This document shows, one piece after another, positions 35,487 to 43,965 of a stretch of DNA of 64,000 nt. Numbering within the stretch: position 1 is the first letter of the stretch; each line of letters begins with the position of its first letter. This DNA is from Anaerobaca sp035448545 (lineage in GTDB: Bacteria > Planctomycetota > Phycisphaerae > Sedimentisphaerales > Anaerobacaceae), in the NCBI GenBank assembly GCA_035448545.1, contig DAOTJE010000006.1, positions 124,001-188,000 of the forward strand. The letters are read 5' to 3'. Both the position numbers and the translations under genes were made by a program. A model generated the notes under the pieces. It saw only the letters and a list, made by a program, of their open reading frames with translations. It made no database searches and had not been told where the DNA came from.

Positions 35487-36301
35487 AAGAGCATCTCAGG
35501 CAGGTTCTCGTTGGTGCGGCCAATGCGACCGTCGGCCGGCGTCTGGCGACGGAGTATCTCCAGGCCCGCCTGCTCCAGTTGCTCCAGGACCAGGGAGCGT
35601 GCGGCGCGTGGGCCTTTCAGGGGGGGACGGCCCTGCGATTCCTCTACGCGATGCCGCGCTTCTCAGAGGATCTCGATTTCGCTCTGGTCGAGCCGGGAAC
35701 GGACGTTCGTTTCCGTGAGAACCTTGCGGGCTGCCGGCGCGCTCTCGAAGCGGAGGGATACGATGTCGAGGTTCGGATCAAGGACGAGAAGACCGTCAAG
35801 TCCGCGTTGGTGCGCTTCCGAGGCCTGCCATTCGAGCTGGAACTCTCACCGCACCGATCCGAGACGCTCTCGGTCAAGGTGGAAGTGGATTCGAATCCAC
35901 CCGCCGGGGCGCGCATCGTCTCATCTCTCGTAAGGCGACACGTTGCCCTCAACCTGCGCCATTACGATAAGGCATCACTGCTGGCGGGCAAGCTCCATGC
36001 GATCCTGGCGCGTCCCTACACCAAGGGCCGCGACGTGTACGATCTCCTCTGGTATCTCTCGGATCGCGCCTGGCCGGGCCCGAACCTTGAGTTACTGAAC
36101 AACGCCCTGTCGCAGACGGACTGGCAGGGTCCGGAAGTGACGTCGGAGAACTGGCGCACTCTCGTCCGACGGCGCATCGAGGTGCTCCAGTGGAAGCAGG
36201 TGACCGAAGATGTCGAACCCTTCCTCGAACGTTCCCAGGACATGGCTCTGCTGACCCAGGAGAACCTTCTGTCCCTCCTCGGGCAGCCACCGGTCGCGTA
36301 A
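35483..36301 (+). CDS. AbiEii-family nucleotidyltransferase toxin
   Basis: 272 residues. The nucleotidyltransferase motif appears as FQGGTALRFLYAMPRFSEDLDFALV (GG...S-D-D), followed by VRIKDEKTVKSALVRFRGLPFELEL and the helical C-terminal half with KLHAILARPYTKGRDVYDLLWYL. AbiEii/MenT-type enzymes transfer nucleotides to RNA substrates such as tRNA and block translation; they serve in phage defence by abortive infection. Coupled to AbiEi by the 4-base overlap. No phage or integrase gene flanks the module. Confidence 0.9.
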   Translation: MKEHLRQVLVGAANATVGRRLATEYLQARLLQLLQDQGACGAWAFQGGTALRFLYAMPRFSEDLDFALVEPGTDVRFRENLAGCRRALEAEGYDVEVRIKDEKTVKSALVRFRGLPFELELSPHRSETLSVKVEVDSNPPAGARIVSSLVRRHVALNLRHYDKASLLAGKLHAILARPYTKGRDVYDLLWYLSDRAWPGPNLELLNNALSQTDWQGPEVTSENWRTLVRRRIEVLQWKQVTEDVEPFLERSQDMALLTQENLLSLLGQPPVA

Positions 36302-36347
36302 GACACTTCTCCGGCGTTACGGGTCTCATGCCGCACGATATCGAGCC

Positions 36348-36376
36348 TTGAAATCCCGTGATATCCCGCGCATAAT
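36348..36376 (+). promoter_or_regulatory. Promoter of the sulfatase gene, TTGAAA-N17-CATAAT
   Basis: TTGAAA (36348-36353) and CATAAT (36371-36376) with a 17-base spacer; predicted start near 36383, 38 bases before the ATG at 36421. Confidence 0.6.
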
Positions 36377-36420
36377 CGGCCTGTTGACGCCAAGCCCGTT
36401 GATACGAGGAGATAGGACAC

Positions 36421-37836
36421 ATGCCGACGATGCACACGCGAAGGACGTTCCTGAAGGCGGCGGCGTTGTCTTTGGCTGGGATGGGGTTGCCCAAGCTGGG
36501 TCGGGGGCAGGGGCGGGAGCCCGCCACAGACCGGCCGAATTTCGTGATTATCTTCCTCGACGATTCGGGGTGGGCGGATTTCAGACCGTTTGCCGCACAG
36601 GACTACCCGACGCCCCACGTCGAGCAGTTGGCGAAAGAGGGCTGCTGCTATCGGAATTTCTACGTACCTCAGGCGGTGTGCTCGGCCTCGCGGGCGGCGC
36701 TGCTGAGCGGCTGCTATCCGGGCCGGACCAGGGTCTTTGGGGCGCACGGCCCGGGGGCCAGAGGGCTCGACCCGAAGTTCGCGACGCTGGGCGAGGTGCT
36801 CAAGAGGCGCGGCTATGCGACCGCCGTTTTCGGCAAGTGGCACATCGGCGACCAGCCCGAGACGCGCCCGCCCGCCAGGGGATTCGACGAGTCGTGCGGG
36901 CTGATGTACTCCAATGACATGTGGGAATTCCACCCCGAGAACCCGGAATACTGGGGCCGGCATCCCCTGCAATTCTGGGAGAACGGCAAGGTCACCATCG
37001 AGCGCGTCACCAAGGAACATCAGCCGATGCTCACGACGTGGTACACCGAGCACGCGGTGGACTTCATCGGCCGCCACAAGGACGAGCCGTTCCTGCTGTA
37101 CGTCCCGCACGCGATGCCGCACGTTCCGCTGTTCTGCAGCGACAGATTCAAAGGCAAGTCCGGCGTGGGCCTCTACGGCGATGTGATGATGGAACTCGAC
37201 TGGTCGGTCGGACAGATCATGCAGGCGCTCCAGGCTAACGGACTCGAAGACAAGACGCTCGTGATCTTCACCTCGGACAACGGTCCGTGGATCTCGTACG
37301 GCAACCACGCCGGCAAGACACCCTTCCGCGAGGCCAAGGGCACCAGCTTCGATGGTGGGACGCGCAGCGCGTGCATCATGAAGTTCCCCGGTCGGATCGA
37401 GGCCGGCACGGTCTCGAAGAGAGCCTTCTGCTCGATCGACATCCTGCCGACGCTGGCGCATCTGGCGCAAGCGGAGTTGCCCGCCAATCCCGTGGACGGC
37501 AGAAACGTCTGGGACCTCATCGTCGGCAAGCCGGGCGCGACGAACCCGCATGACTACTATCCCTTCTCGACAGGCGAGACCTTCGAAGGCGTCATCAGCG
37601 GGGACGGCCGCTGGAAACTGCACCTGCCGCACAAGTATCGCACCCTGGTGACGCCGGGCCGCGACGGCGCCGCCGGCACGTACCGCCAGGAGGACATCGG
37701 CCTGTCCCTGTTCGACATGGAGCTCGATCCCTACGAGACCACCAACGTGCTGGACCAGCACCCCGACGTCGCCGCAAGGCTCAAGCAGTACGCCGACCGG
37801 CACCGCCAGAAGTTCTATACGCCGAACGCGGGATAG
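36421..37836 (+). CDS. Tat-exported Cys-type sulfatase
   Basis: 471 residues. The N-terminus MHTRRTFLKAAALSLAG is a twin-arginine signal. The sulfatase fold is clear: NFVIIFLDDSGWADF with metal-binding Asp pair, the maturation motif CSASR with Cys87 to be converted to formylglycine, GKWHIGD, MPHVPLFCS, and TSDNGPWISYGNHAGKTPFREAKG. Alanine instead of proline in C-x-P/A-S-R is allowed. It removes sulfate from a glycan or other ester; substrate is unknown. The product requires an anaerobic or aerobic formylglycine-generating enzyme not present here. It is monocistronic, with a GAGGAG ribosome site. Confidence 0.93.
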   Translation: MPTMHTRRTFLKAAALSLAGMGLPKLGRGQGREPATDRPNFVIIFLDDSGWADFRPFAAQDYPTPHVEQLAKEGCCYRNFYVPQAVCSASRAALLSGCYPGRTRVFGAHGPGARGLDPKFATLGEVLKRRGYATAVFGKWHIGDQPETRPPARGFDESCGLMYSNDMWEFHPENPEYWGRHPLQFWENGKVTIERVTKEHQPMLTTWYTEHAVDFIGRHKDEPFLLYVPHAMPHVPLFCSDRFKGKSGVGLYGDVMMELDWSVGQIMQALQANGLEDKTLVIFTSDNGPWISYGNHAGKTPFREAKGTSFDGGTRSACIMKFPGRIEAGTVSKRAFCSIDILPTLAHLAQAELPANPVDGRNVWDLIVGKPGATNPHDYYPFSTGETFEGVISGDGRWKLHLPHKYRTLVTPGRDGAAGTYRQEDIGLSLFDMELDPYETTNVLDQHPDVAARLKQYADRHRQKFYTPNAG

Positions 37837-37954
37837 CGCCCGTGACAATCAGGGCAGTGGGGCCCTTCACAGGCGACCGTTCGTCCGAAACCGCGATCTC
37901 TCGACCGTCGGCCAACCTGCGGACCATAAGAACCTCCGCGAATCGTGTCGAGCG

Positions 37955-39070
37955 TCACGGGAGTCTCAGCAGGAGCGACTGCAAGGCCCCGGTCATGGCG
38001 GCCTGATAGCAGTCCAGGTTGCGCACGTGGAAGATGTAGCGGTCCTTCGCGCTTGGATCGTGCGTCCACTCCGTAATCCCCTCCTCAGAGCACTTCACTC
38101 GGATTGGATCGAACGAGAACACCGGCTGATTCGTCGCGTCGTCGGTCACACTCTGCCCGGCCGCGTGCAGGAAGCCGCCGGTGCACCACATGTGCCGATC
38201 CTGCGCGCCGAAGGTCTCCAGCCGTCGCGGATCGACGGGTCCGAGAAGCGAGCGCAGCCAGTTGTGATCGGTCTTTCCGGCGAGCATCCACAGAAAAAAG
38301 TTCTGCACGCGGCTCGACAGGTGTGGCAGGATTTCGCCTTGGCGAAACGAATAGTGCGTGCTGTACTCCATAACCGACCAGTCGGAGTTCATCTGCTCGA
38401 AACAGGGCATCCAATAGATCGGACAGGACAGATCGAAAATCGCCGCGTAGCTGAGCGGCGCCAGACTCACGTTGTATTCGAGCTTCGCCGCCTTCTCTCG
38501 GTCGGGCGAACCGGTGCCGGCATTCAGATAGATGCCAGCGCATCTCTCCGCAAAGAGCTGCGGTGCCTTCTTGCCCGCGACGGCGATGTCGCGACAGGAG
38601 CCGGTGACGTTGATGACGACCGGCTCGGGCGAGCGGCGCAGAATGTCCAGGACCATATCGATGCCGACGTGATCGCTCGGGGTCGCGTCGGGTTGGCTGT
38701 CGTTGCGCGAGCGCATCGGCCGCGGCGTGCCCACGGAGACCGGCACGTGCAGTCCCGTGATATAGTTCATCTGCGCCACGGCCATCACATCCGGATTGTG
38801 ATCCTTCGCAGGGTGCGGCTCGAAATCGATCAAGATGGCCTTGAGGTCGATCTGCCTTGTATACGCCAGCGCGAAGACGCTGGCCAGGTCCCAATGGTCG
38901 TCGGGGTCGCAGTGTGGACGGAACAGGTCCGTGGCGTGGATCATCGGGACGGGACGCGGATGCGAGGCCGACTCGTGTCCGCCCAGCAGTTGCGCCGGTT
39001 GCGACGCCGCCATCGCCGCCCCCGCTGCCGCCGTCTTCAGGAACCTCCGTCGGGTGTTCTTCACCTTCAC
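37955..39070 (-). CDS. Tat-exported nucleoside-hydrolase-like protein
   Basis: 371 residues from GTG 39070, preceded by AAAGGAGACCC. The signal NTRRRFLKTAAAGAAMAAS is Tat type. The mature part keeps an acidic N-terminal loop (CDPDDHWDLASVFALAYTRQIDLKAILIDFE) reminiscent of the DxDxDD calcium site of nucleoside hydrolases, plus VVINVTGSCRDIA and IYLNAGTGS. The canonical D-x-D-x-x-x-D-D motif is altered, so hydrolysis of nucleosides is uncertain; related planctomycete proteins are annotated DUF1593-like or nucleoside hydrolase. It follows the DUF2961 gene after 20 bases, so the two form an operon. Confidence 0.78.
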   Translation of the reverse strand: MKVKNTRRRFLKTAAAGAAMAASQPAQLLGGHESASHPRPVPMIHATDLFRPHCDPDDHWDLASVFALAYTRQIDLKAILIDFEPHPAKDHNPDVMAVAQMNYITGLHVPVSVGTPRPMRSRNDSQPDATPSDHVGIDMVLDILRRSPEPVVINVTGSCRDIAVAGKKAPQLFAERCAGIYLNAGTGSPDREKAAKLEYNVSLAPLSYAAIFDLSCPIYWMPCFEQMNSDWSVMEYSTHYSFRQGEILPHLSSRVQNFFLWMLAGKTDHNWLRSLLGPVDPRRLETFGAQDRHMWCTGGFLHAAGQSVTDDATNQPVFSFDPIRVKCSEEGITEWTHDPSAKDRYIFHVRNLDCYQAAMTGALQSLLLRLP

Positions 39071-39090
39071 GGGTCTCCTTTCCAAGAGGA

Positions 39091-41208
39091 TTATTGCCGC
39101 TGGACCCAGAAGAAGTCGATTCCGACCTCCGGCTGCGCGACGTCTTCGCCTGCGCCCCTCCATTCGAGCGTCAGGGTGTGCTCGCCCGCGGTGAATTCGC
39201 ACGGCATGAGGGCGACCTGACGCAGCAGCGTCCGATACGGCTGATATAGATCGACGACCTCGGACCGATCCGCCGACAGCAACGGCTGGCCGTCGAGATA
39301 GAATGCGACTTTGCCGGATCGCGGCGTCAGGGCGAACGCCACGTTGATCTGTTTCCTGCCTGCGTCGTCGATGGCGATCTGGAAGCTCTTGCGCTCGCCG
39401 CTGTCCTTCGGGGTCCAGACCAGCAGCTTGCCGCCCGCCCAGAGCGATCCCTTGTCCAGACGCGTGTTCTGCCTGTCGGCCAGGCAATCCTCGCTCGTGA
39501 AGAACACCGAGTTGGCCGCCCCCATGCGGGCGGCCGGCTGCCAGCCCACAGGCAGCTCGGGCGCCCTCAGGTCGGCCGGCATGATCGCCAGATGGTCATC
39601 AGTCACGCCGGGACGCGCGTAATGGTATCCGATGCGGGCGTACGACATGCTCGGCGTCCGCTCGTGGCTGAACAGCTCCATGTAGAACCGGATGTTCTGA
39701 CGGAACGGGATCGCATCGAGAATGTGCCAGCGATAGTTCGTGACAAAGCCCCGGTTGCCCGGGCCGTCGTTGCGGGGCTGGCCGCAATACGGATACAGGA
39801 AGATGTCCGGCGACGACCAGGAATAGTTGAAGTAGTCCTCGGAGCCAGTTCCGAGGATCGACGGCCGCGGCTCGTTGTCCACGAACACCTTTTCATCACC
39901 TTCGCCCCACCAGTTGCCGTAGGGCGTCGGCACCTCGGCGGGATTGAGCAGGTAGGCGCTCGTTCCCACGTAGACGCCTTTGCCCTGCGCCAGCAGGAAG
40001 GGCAGGTCCTGCACGTCGCGATTCGATGCGATCAGATCGTGATCCACGCGCCAGCGCGCGCGAAAGTGCATGGACCGCTCGTTCCACGTTTGCGGCACCG
40101 CGGTGACGACGCCGGTCGCATCCACGCTCTGATTGCCGTGGTTGACCAGCTCGATTCTGCACGAGCGCTCGAAGGGCATGGCGAACCGGCAGATCATCGT
40201 CCCATCGGGCCGCACTGTAAACGGCAGCGACTGGTAAGGGTTGATCCCCGGCGCAGCGCCGAAAAAGTCACCTACAGGAGACTGCACCTGGGGCCAGGGA
40301 TAGCCATCGCAGGTCACCTGAAGGAGTGTCTGTCGGAGGGCCTTGTCGATGTCCGGCGCATGGAGCCGAATGACCAGTTGCTCGATGGCCTGAGAACCTT
40401 CGAACTCGGCAACCACCTTCTTCTCCGCCGCCGCCACCACAACGTCAAACGGCTTGGTGTTGCCGTGCGAGTGGGGTTTCACGCCCTCATCCGGATCGGC
40501 GAGCACCTTCGTCACGCGGTTGATTGTGTCGCGATACGTGTGAATATCTTCCGGGCGGAATGACACGACGGATGTGCCCTTGTCGTAGAGCCGTACCTGA
40601 AGCTCGTAGAAATGAATCCGCTTGACGTTGCCCGTCCACACGACGCGAAGTCGCTTGGCGAACGGGATCGGCGCGTACGAGGCATCGCGCTGATACACGG
40701 TCCGCCCGAACATCTCGGCGTCGATTCCCTTGAATGGCTCGAAGCTTTCGTACGGACGACGGAAGAACACGTCGGCGCTGCCCTCATAAATCGGCGTCTC
40801 GGCGTCGTCGAGGACCACCCGCACCTGCCCTTCGATGGCGGCTGTCCACAGACGCACGATCGCGCCGGGACCGGCGACATCCGCAATCAGGTATTCGCCG
40901 ATCCCATCGGCGTCGGGCTCGCGGAGCACCTTCTCGAAATTCGGGATCGGCTCGCCCCCGAAGCCGTCGGAATTAGCGAACCAGTCCGGCCCGCCGGGCA
41001 GGCGGCTGCGTCGATCGGTGGAGGAGAACTGCACCGTGCGATACGCCGGCTCCGGGAAGTGCGACAGGCCGGCCAGATCGACCATCTCCTCGAAGAGCGA
41101 GCCGGTGGTGATTGCCGCCCTGCCCTTTCCAGAGGACCCCAGCAGCGTAGACAACCCGATCAGCAAGAGACAAAAAGTGGTTCTGATTCTGCGTGCGTTC
41201 ACATCCAT
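39091..41208 (-). CDS. Secreted DUF2961 protein
   Basis: 705 residues from ATG 41208 (longer frame to 41244). A signal peptide (MDVNARRIRTTFCLLLIGLSTLLGSS) is followed by the DUF2961 double jelly-roll: LTGSLFEEMVDL-like opening, FGGEPIPNFEKVLREPDADGIGEYLIADVAGPGAIVRLWTA, GTGSEDYFNYSW, and YRWHILDAIPFRQNIRFYMELF. DUF2961 proteins include glycoside hydrolases active on fructose- and arabinose-type glycans. A C-terminal beta domain (about 600-705) looks like a carbohydrate-binding module. First gene of an operon with the nucleoside-hydrolase-like gene, beside a sulfatase. Confidence 0.88.
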   Translation of the reverse strand: MDVNARRIRTTFCLLLIGLSTLLGSSGKGRAAITTGSLFEEMVDLAGLSHFPEPAYRTVQFSSTDRRSRLPGGPDWFANSDGFGGEPIPNFEKVLREPDADGIGEYLIADVAGPGAIVRLWTAAIEGQVRVVLDDAETPIYEGSADVFFRRPYESFEPFKGIDAEMFGRTVYQRDASYAPIPFAKRLRVVWTGNVKRIHFYELQVRLYDKGTSVVSFRPEDIHTYRDTINRVTKVLADPDEGVKPHSHGNTKPFDVVVAAAEKKVVAEFEGSQAIEQLVIRLHAPDIDKALRQTLLQVTCDGYPWPQVQSPVGDFFGAAPGINPYQSLPFTVRPDGTMICRFAMPFERSCRIELVNHGNQSVDATGVVTAVPQTWNERSMHFRARWRVDHDLIASNRDVQDLPFLLAQGKGVYVGTSAYLLNPAEVPTPYGNWWGEGDEKVFVDNEPRPSILGTGSEDYFNYSWSSPDIFLYPYCGQPRNDGPGNRGFVTNYRWHILDAIPFRQNIRFYMELFSHERTPSMSYARIGYHYARPGVTDDHLAIMPADLRAPELPVGWQPAARMGAANSVFFTSEDCLADRQNTRLDKGSLWAGGKLLVWTPKDSGERKSFQIAIDDAGRKQINVAFALTPRSGKVAFYLDGQPLLSADRSEVVDLYQPYRTLLRQVALMPCEFTAGEHTLTLEWRGAGEDVAQPEVGIDFFWVQRQ

Positions 41209-41363
41209 CGTGTCGTCCCTCAACGGAAGATATCCATCCGCCAAACGATTTCGCCGGCGATTGTCTCACCACTCATTCCAGGCGCCGGCCCGGTCTGGAC
41301 TCCCACAGCATATCAACAGCGATGCCGGATGTCACCCATCCTTGCGCTGCAAACATGCGTGTC

Positions 41364-42056
41364 TCAGTGGGGAGCCTTGACCAGCGCGGGCAGGTGGCCG
41401 GCCAGGCCGACGCGGTCGTCCTTGACGATGACCAGGCCATCGATGCCGTCGATGGCCATGATCCGTTCGAGGGCGGCGTCCACGTCGTCGATAGTCCGGA
41501 CAAGGTTGGCCGCCTGCGTTGCGGCGGCGTCCGCGAGGGCTCCGTCCCGGGCGACGACGGTGGCCAGATCGCACCGGCCCAGGCTCGTGGAATGGCCCAT
41601 TTTGCCCGACGACGAGCAAACGGAGATCGGGGTGTCTTCCGGGCGAAGGGAGAACGCCAAGCGGTCTGCCAGCTTGGCGGTCCCCGTGTGCAGAGCGATG
41701 ACGACGGGCGAGGTCGCCTGGACGAAGACGTCGCCGCCGTTGTCCACGATGGCCTCCGAGGCGCCGGCCGCCAGACCCGCCTGGGCGGCCAGTTCCGCCA
41801 TCGCCCCCGCGACGGCGGCCATCGGCCCAACGCCCACCGACCCGGCCGCCCGCGCCATGCGCTGTGCGACCTGCGGCGCGTCAGGCAATAGCTCGATCGG
41901 CTCAAATGAGGTGCGAAATGTCGGGTGGCGACGGATGTAGTCCTCCAGAATCTGTCGCTGGCGCACGATTTCTTCGGTCACGGCGTCGAACGCGTAGCAA
42001 CAGATGCGCAGCACCGCCTCGTGGTGGACGAAGGTCCGATAGATTCGTTTTGTCAT
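41364..42056 (-). CDS. UPF0280 / COG2122 protein, ApbE superfamily (sulfide assimilation)
   Basis: 230 residues from ATG 42056 (MTKRIYRTFVHHEAVLRICC). The UPF0280 family is recognised by HPTFRTSFEPIEL, AAGSVGVGPMAAVAGAMAELA and EAIVDNGGDVFVQA, then SLGRCDLATVVA. It resembles the flavin-transferase ApbE fold but its chemistry is not settled. In Methanosarcina acetivorans the COG2122 protein promotes efficient sulfide assimilation into homocysteine together with COG1900 and NIL-ferredoxin proteins. All three genes are consecutive here, 56 bases separating this one from the ferredoxin gene. Confidence 0.88.
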   Translation of the reverse strand: MTKRIYRTFVHHEAVLRICCYAFDAVTEEIVRQRQILEDYIRRHPTFRTSFEPIELLPDAPQVAQRMARAAGSVGVGPMAAVAGAMAELAAQAGLAAGASEAIVDNGGDVFVQATSPVVIALHTGTAKLADRLAFSLRPEDTPISVCSSSGKMGHSTSLGRCDLATVVARDGALADAAATQAANLVRTIDDVDAALERIMAIDGIDGLVIVKDDRVGLAGHLPALVKAPH

Positions 42057-42112
42057 GACGACACCCACAGGTCGTCTTCGACCGATGGGACCACTGGCAC
42101 CGGTTCCGGGAT

Positions 42113-42532
42113 TCAGAACGCCGACGCGCAGGCGCCGAATGGGCAGACGCGGATGCAGGCCAGACACTCGATGCACTCGGCCTCGTTGTAAACGACCTCT
42201 CTCGTCGCCTTGTTCGGCATGTGCAGCGCCTTCGTCGGGCAGTGGGCCACGCACTGGCCGCAGTGTGTGCAACGGTCTTCGTCGCGCGTGACGCCCTTGC
42301 CGGTGTGGTTGACCGTGACGTTAAAGGTCCGGACGAACGCGATGCCCTTCTCGATATCTTCCGGCGTGCCGGTCACATCGAGCACCAGGTACCCTTCCTC
42401 CTCGGGGGTCACCTTCGCGCGATACACGTTGACGATGAGGTTGTAGTCCTTCACCAGATGGTAGATGATCGGTTTCTCACATTCGCACTTGGGGAAGAAC
42501 AGCATCAGTTTCTGGGTCACGGTTTCGCTCAT
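42113..42532 (-). CDS. NIL-domain 4Fe-4S ferredoxin (homocysteine synthesis partner)
   Basis: 139 residues. An N-terminal NIL domain (about 1-75, LMLFFPKCECEKPIIYHLVKDYNLIVNVYRAKV) precedes two 4Fe-4S clusters, CTHCGQCVAHCP and CIECLACIRVCP. It overlaps the COG1900 gene by 4 bases (ATGA) and so is translationally coupled to it. In methanogens the equivalent protein works with COG1900 to reduce and sulfurate aspartate semialdehyde to homocysteine. The extra Cys pair in KCECEK near the N-terminus is worth noting as a possible further ligand. Confidence 0.92.
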   Translation of the reverse strand: MSETVTQKLMLFFPKCECEKPIIYHLVKDYNLIVNVYRAKVTPEEEGYLVLDVTGTPEDIEKGIAFVRTFNVTVNHTGKGVTRDEDRCTHCGQCVAHCPTKALHMPNKATREVVYNEAECIECLACIRVCPFGACASAF

Positions 42533-43719
42533 GATGCCTTCTCCCGAATCACAAGAGGCTTCATCGCGTTGTCTCGGGGCAGCCGGGCGATCGGAGGGGC
42601 CAGCAGGAAATCTCCCTTTCGGATCTCGTCGGCCAGCAGGTTCGCAATCTCCAGGGCCTTGAAGTAGGACGACAGGGAACCGACCGCGATGGTCTTGCCG
42701 TCAATCTCGATTTCGCCGCGGCGCAGTTGCTCATAGCTGACCTTCGCGATAACCTTTCCCGTCTTCTGAGGATAGTCGTTGCTGTAGTCGACCACCGGCG
42801 CGAAGATGTCACGATCGCGCACGCAGGTCCGCTTGAGAACCTGCTCGTTGAGGATAGGGATGGGCACCCCGATACCGAGGGCCAGCGAGACTCCGTACCC
42901 GCGCAGGCTCGCGCCGCGCACGAACTCGGGCTTCATCTGTTTCATGTCGGCCGTCAGCGCCAGCGTTCCGGCCCCTTCCGTGGGCACGCCGTCGGGCGTT
43001 CTTTCGCAGGCGCCGGCGTGCTGCGTGCCTTCGGCATAGACGTGTCCCTGCGCGCCGGCCAGCCAGACCTTGGTCCCGATCCCGATCGTCTCGTAGTACG
43101 GGTCGTTCAGGAGGGGCGACAACTGCCCCGCCGAGCAGTAGGTGGCGTTCTTGCGGTTCGGCTCCAGCGTTCCCATGTACGTATAGATCGTCCGGTCCGA
43201 GTCGTTGACCGCCACATTGTAGTTCTGATAGCAGTTGCGCGGGTTGACCATGATGGCCTGGTTCAGGTCGTCGATCGTGAAGTAGGTTCGAATCTCGCGC
43301 CGCGGATAGTCGTCGGTCCCGTAGGAGAGGGCGAACAGTTGCAGGGTCTTGCGTGCGACGAGGTCCTCGATCACGTGGCCGCCGCCGTAGCGGAACTCGC
43401 CCGGCGGGTACATGTTCGCCGGGTCGCCGTGGCGCAGCTGGGTGGCGCCGAGGTAGACGTCGACCGCCGCAATGCCCGTGTAGACCAGCACGTCCTCGAT
43501 CCACGCCTCGCTCATGCGGATCTTCGGCTTGGAGTGTCCGAAGTTCAGGAAGCAGCCCGACGAGCACATCGGGCCAAACGTCGCGGTGGTCACGACGTCC
43601 ACTTCCTTTGCCGCCGCTTCGAGGCCCTTCTTGTCCACGTAGTCCATGATCTCGTCGGCCGTCAGCACCACGGCCTTGCCCGACTCGATCCGCTGGTTGA
43701 TCTGCTCATAGGTCTTCAT
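42529..43719 (-). CDS. COG1900 / DUF39 homocysteine biosynthesis protein
   Basis: 396 residues from ATG 43719; an open frame continues far upstream but is only a shadow of other genes. Family signatures: RIESGKAVVLTADEIMDYVDKKG, TTATFGPMCSSGCFLNFGH with Cys52 and Cys56, YGGGHVIEDLVARK and NPRNCYQNYNVAVN with Cys163. Conserved cysteines are essential in the methanogen protein. The protein catalyses, with the NIL-ferredoxin, a sulfide-dependent conversion of aspartate semialdehyde to homocysteine without O-acetylhomoserine. No CBS domains are attached. It heads a three-gene operon with a good promoter (43799-43827). Confidence 0.92.
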   Translation of the reverse strand: MKTYEQINQRIESGKAVVLTADEIMDYVDKKGLEAAAKEVDVVTTATFGPMCSSGCFLNFGHSKPKIRMSEAWIEDVLVYTGIAAVDVYLGATQLRHGDPANMYPPGEFRYGGGHVIEDLVARKTLQLFALSYGTDDYPRREIRTYFTIDDLNQAIMVNPRNCYQNYNVAVNDSDRTIYTYMGTLEPNRKNATYCSAGQLSPLLNDPYYETIGIGTKVWLAGAQGHVYAEGTQHAGACERTPDGVPTEGAGTLALTADMKQMKPEFVRGASLRGYGVSLALGIGVPIPILNEQVLKRTCVRDRDIFAPVVDYSNDYPQKTGKVIAKVSYEQLRRGEIEIDGKTIAVGSLSSYFKALEIANLLADEIRKGDFLLAPPIARLPRDNAMKPLVIREKAS

Positions 43720-43798
43720 TGTCCATCCTGTTCCGAGAACGCCCTCCTCCTTCTCCGAGGCCAACCTCTCGCGGTTCAGCCCGTCGCGCGAAACCTTG

Positions 43799-43827
43799 AG
43801 TATGCAGGTCGGCCACGGTCTTGTCAA
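43799..43827 (-). promoter_or_regulatory. Promoter of the homocysteine operon, TTGACA-N17-CATACT
   Basis: Minus strand TTGACA (43827-43822) and CATACT (43804-43799), 17 bases apart, predicted start near 43792, leader about 73 bases. The leader shows no SAM riboswitch or T-box that I can recognise. Confidence 0.6.
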
Positions 43828-43876
43828 TCGTCGTTCCGACGCGTTTGACCGCGGGTGAGGAATGCGGAGGAACGGC

Positions 43877-43904
43877 CTTGCAATTCCCGCGTGGACGAGT
43901 AGGC
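43877..43904 (+). promoter_or_regulatory. Candidate promoter for sirtuin-esterase operon, TTGCAA-N16-TAGGCT
   Basis: TTGCAA (43877-43882), 16 bases, TAGGCT (43899-43904), about 55 bases before the predicted mRNA reaches the ATG at 43966. A moderate match only. Confidence 0.4.
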
Positions 43905-43965
43905 TATTCACGGCCGTGCACGAACGCGTCCGTCGGGTTCGCGTCCGTCCGGTTTCAGGCAGGCC

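Noticed and set aside
35885..35910. tRNA-like TTCGAATCC word inside abiEii
   Set aside because: It falls inside a well-supported coding region and no cloverleaf can be drawn around it.
43720..43798. SAM riboswitch or T-box in the leader of the homocysteine operon
   Set aside because: The leader is about 73 bases and lacks the conserved cores of either element.
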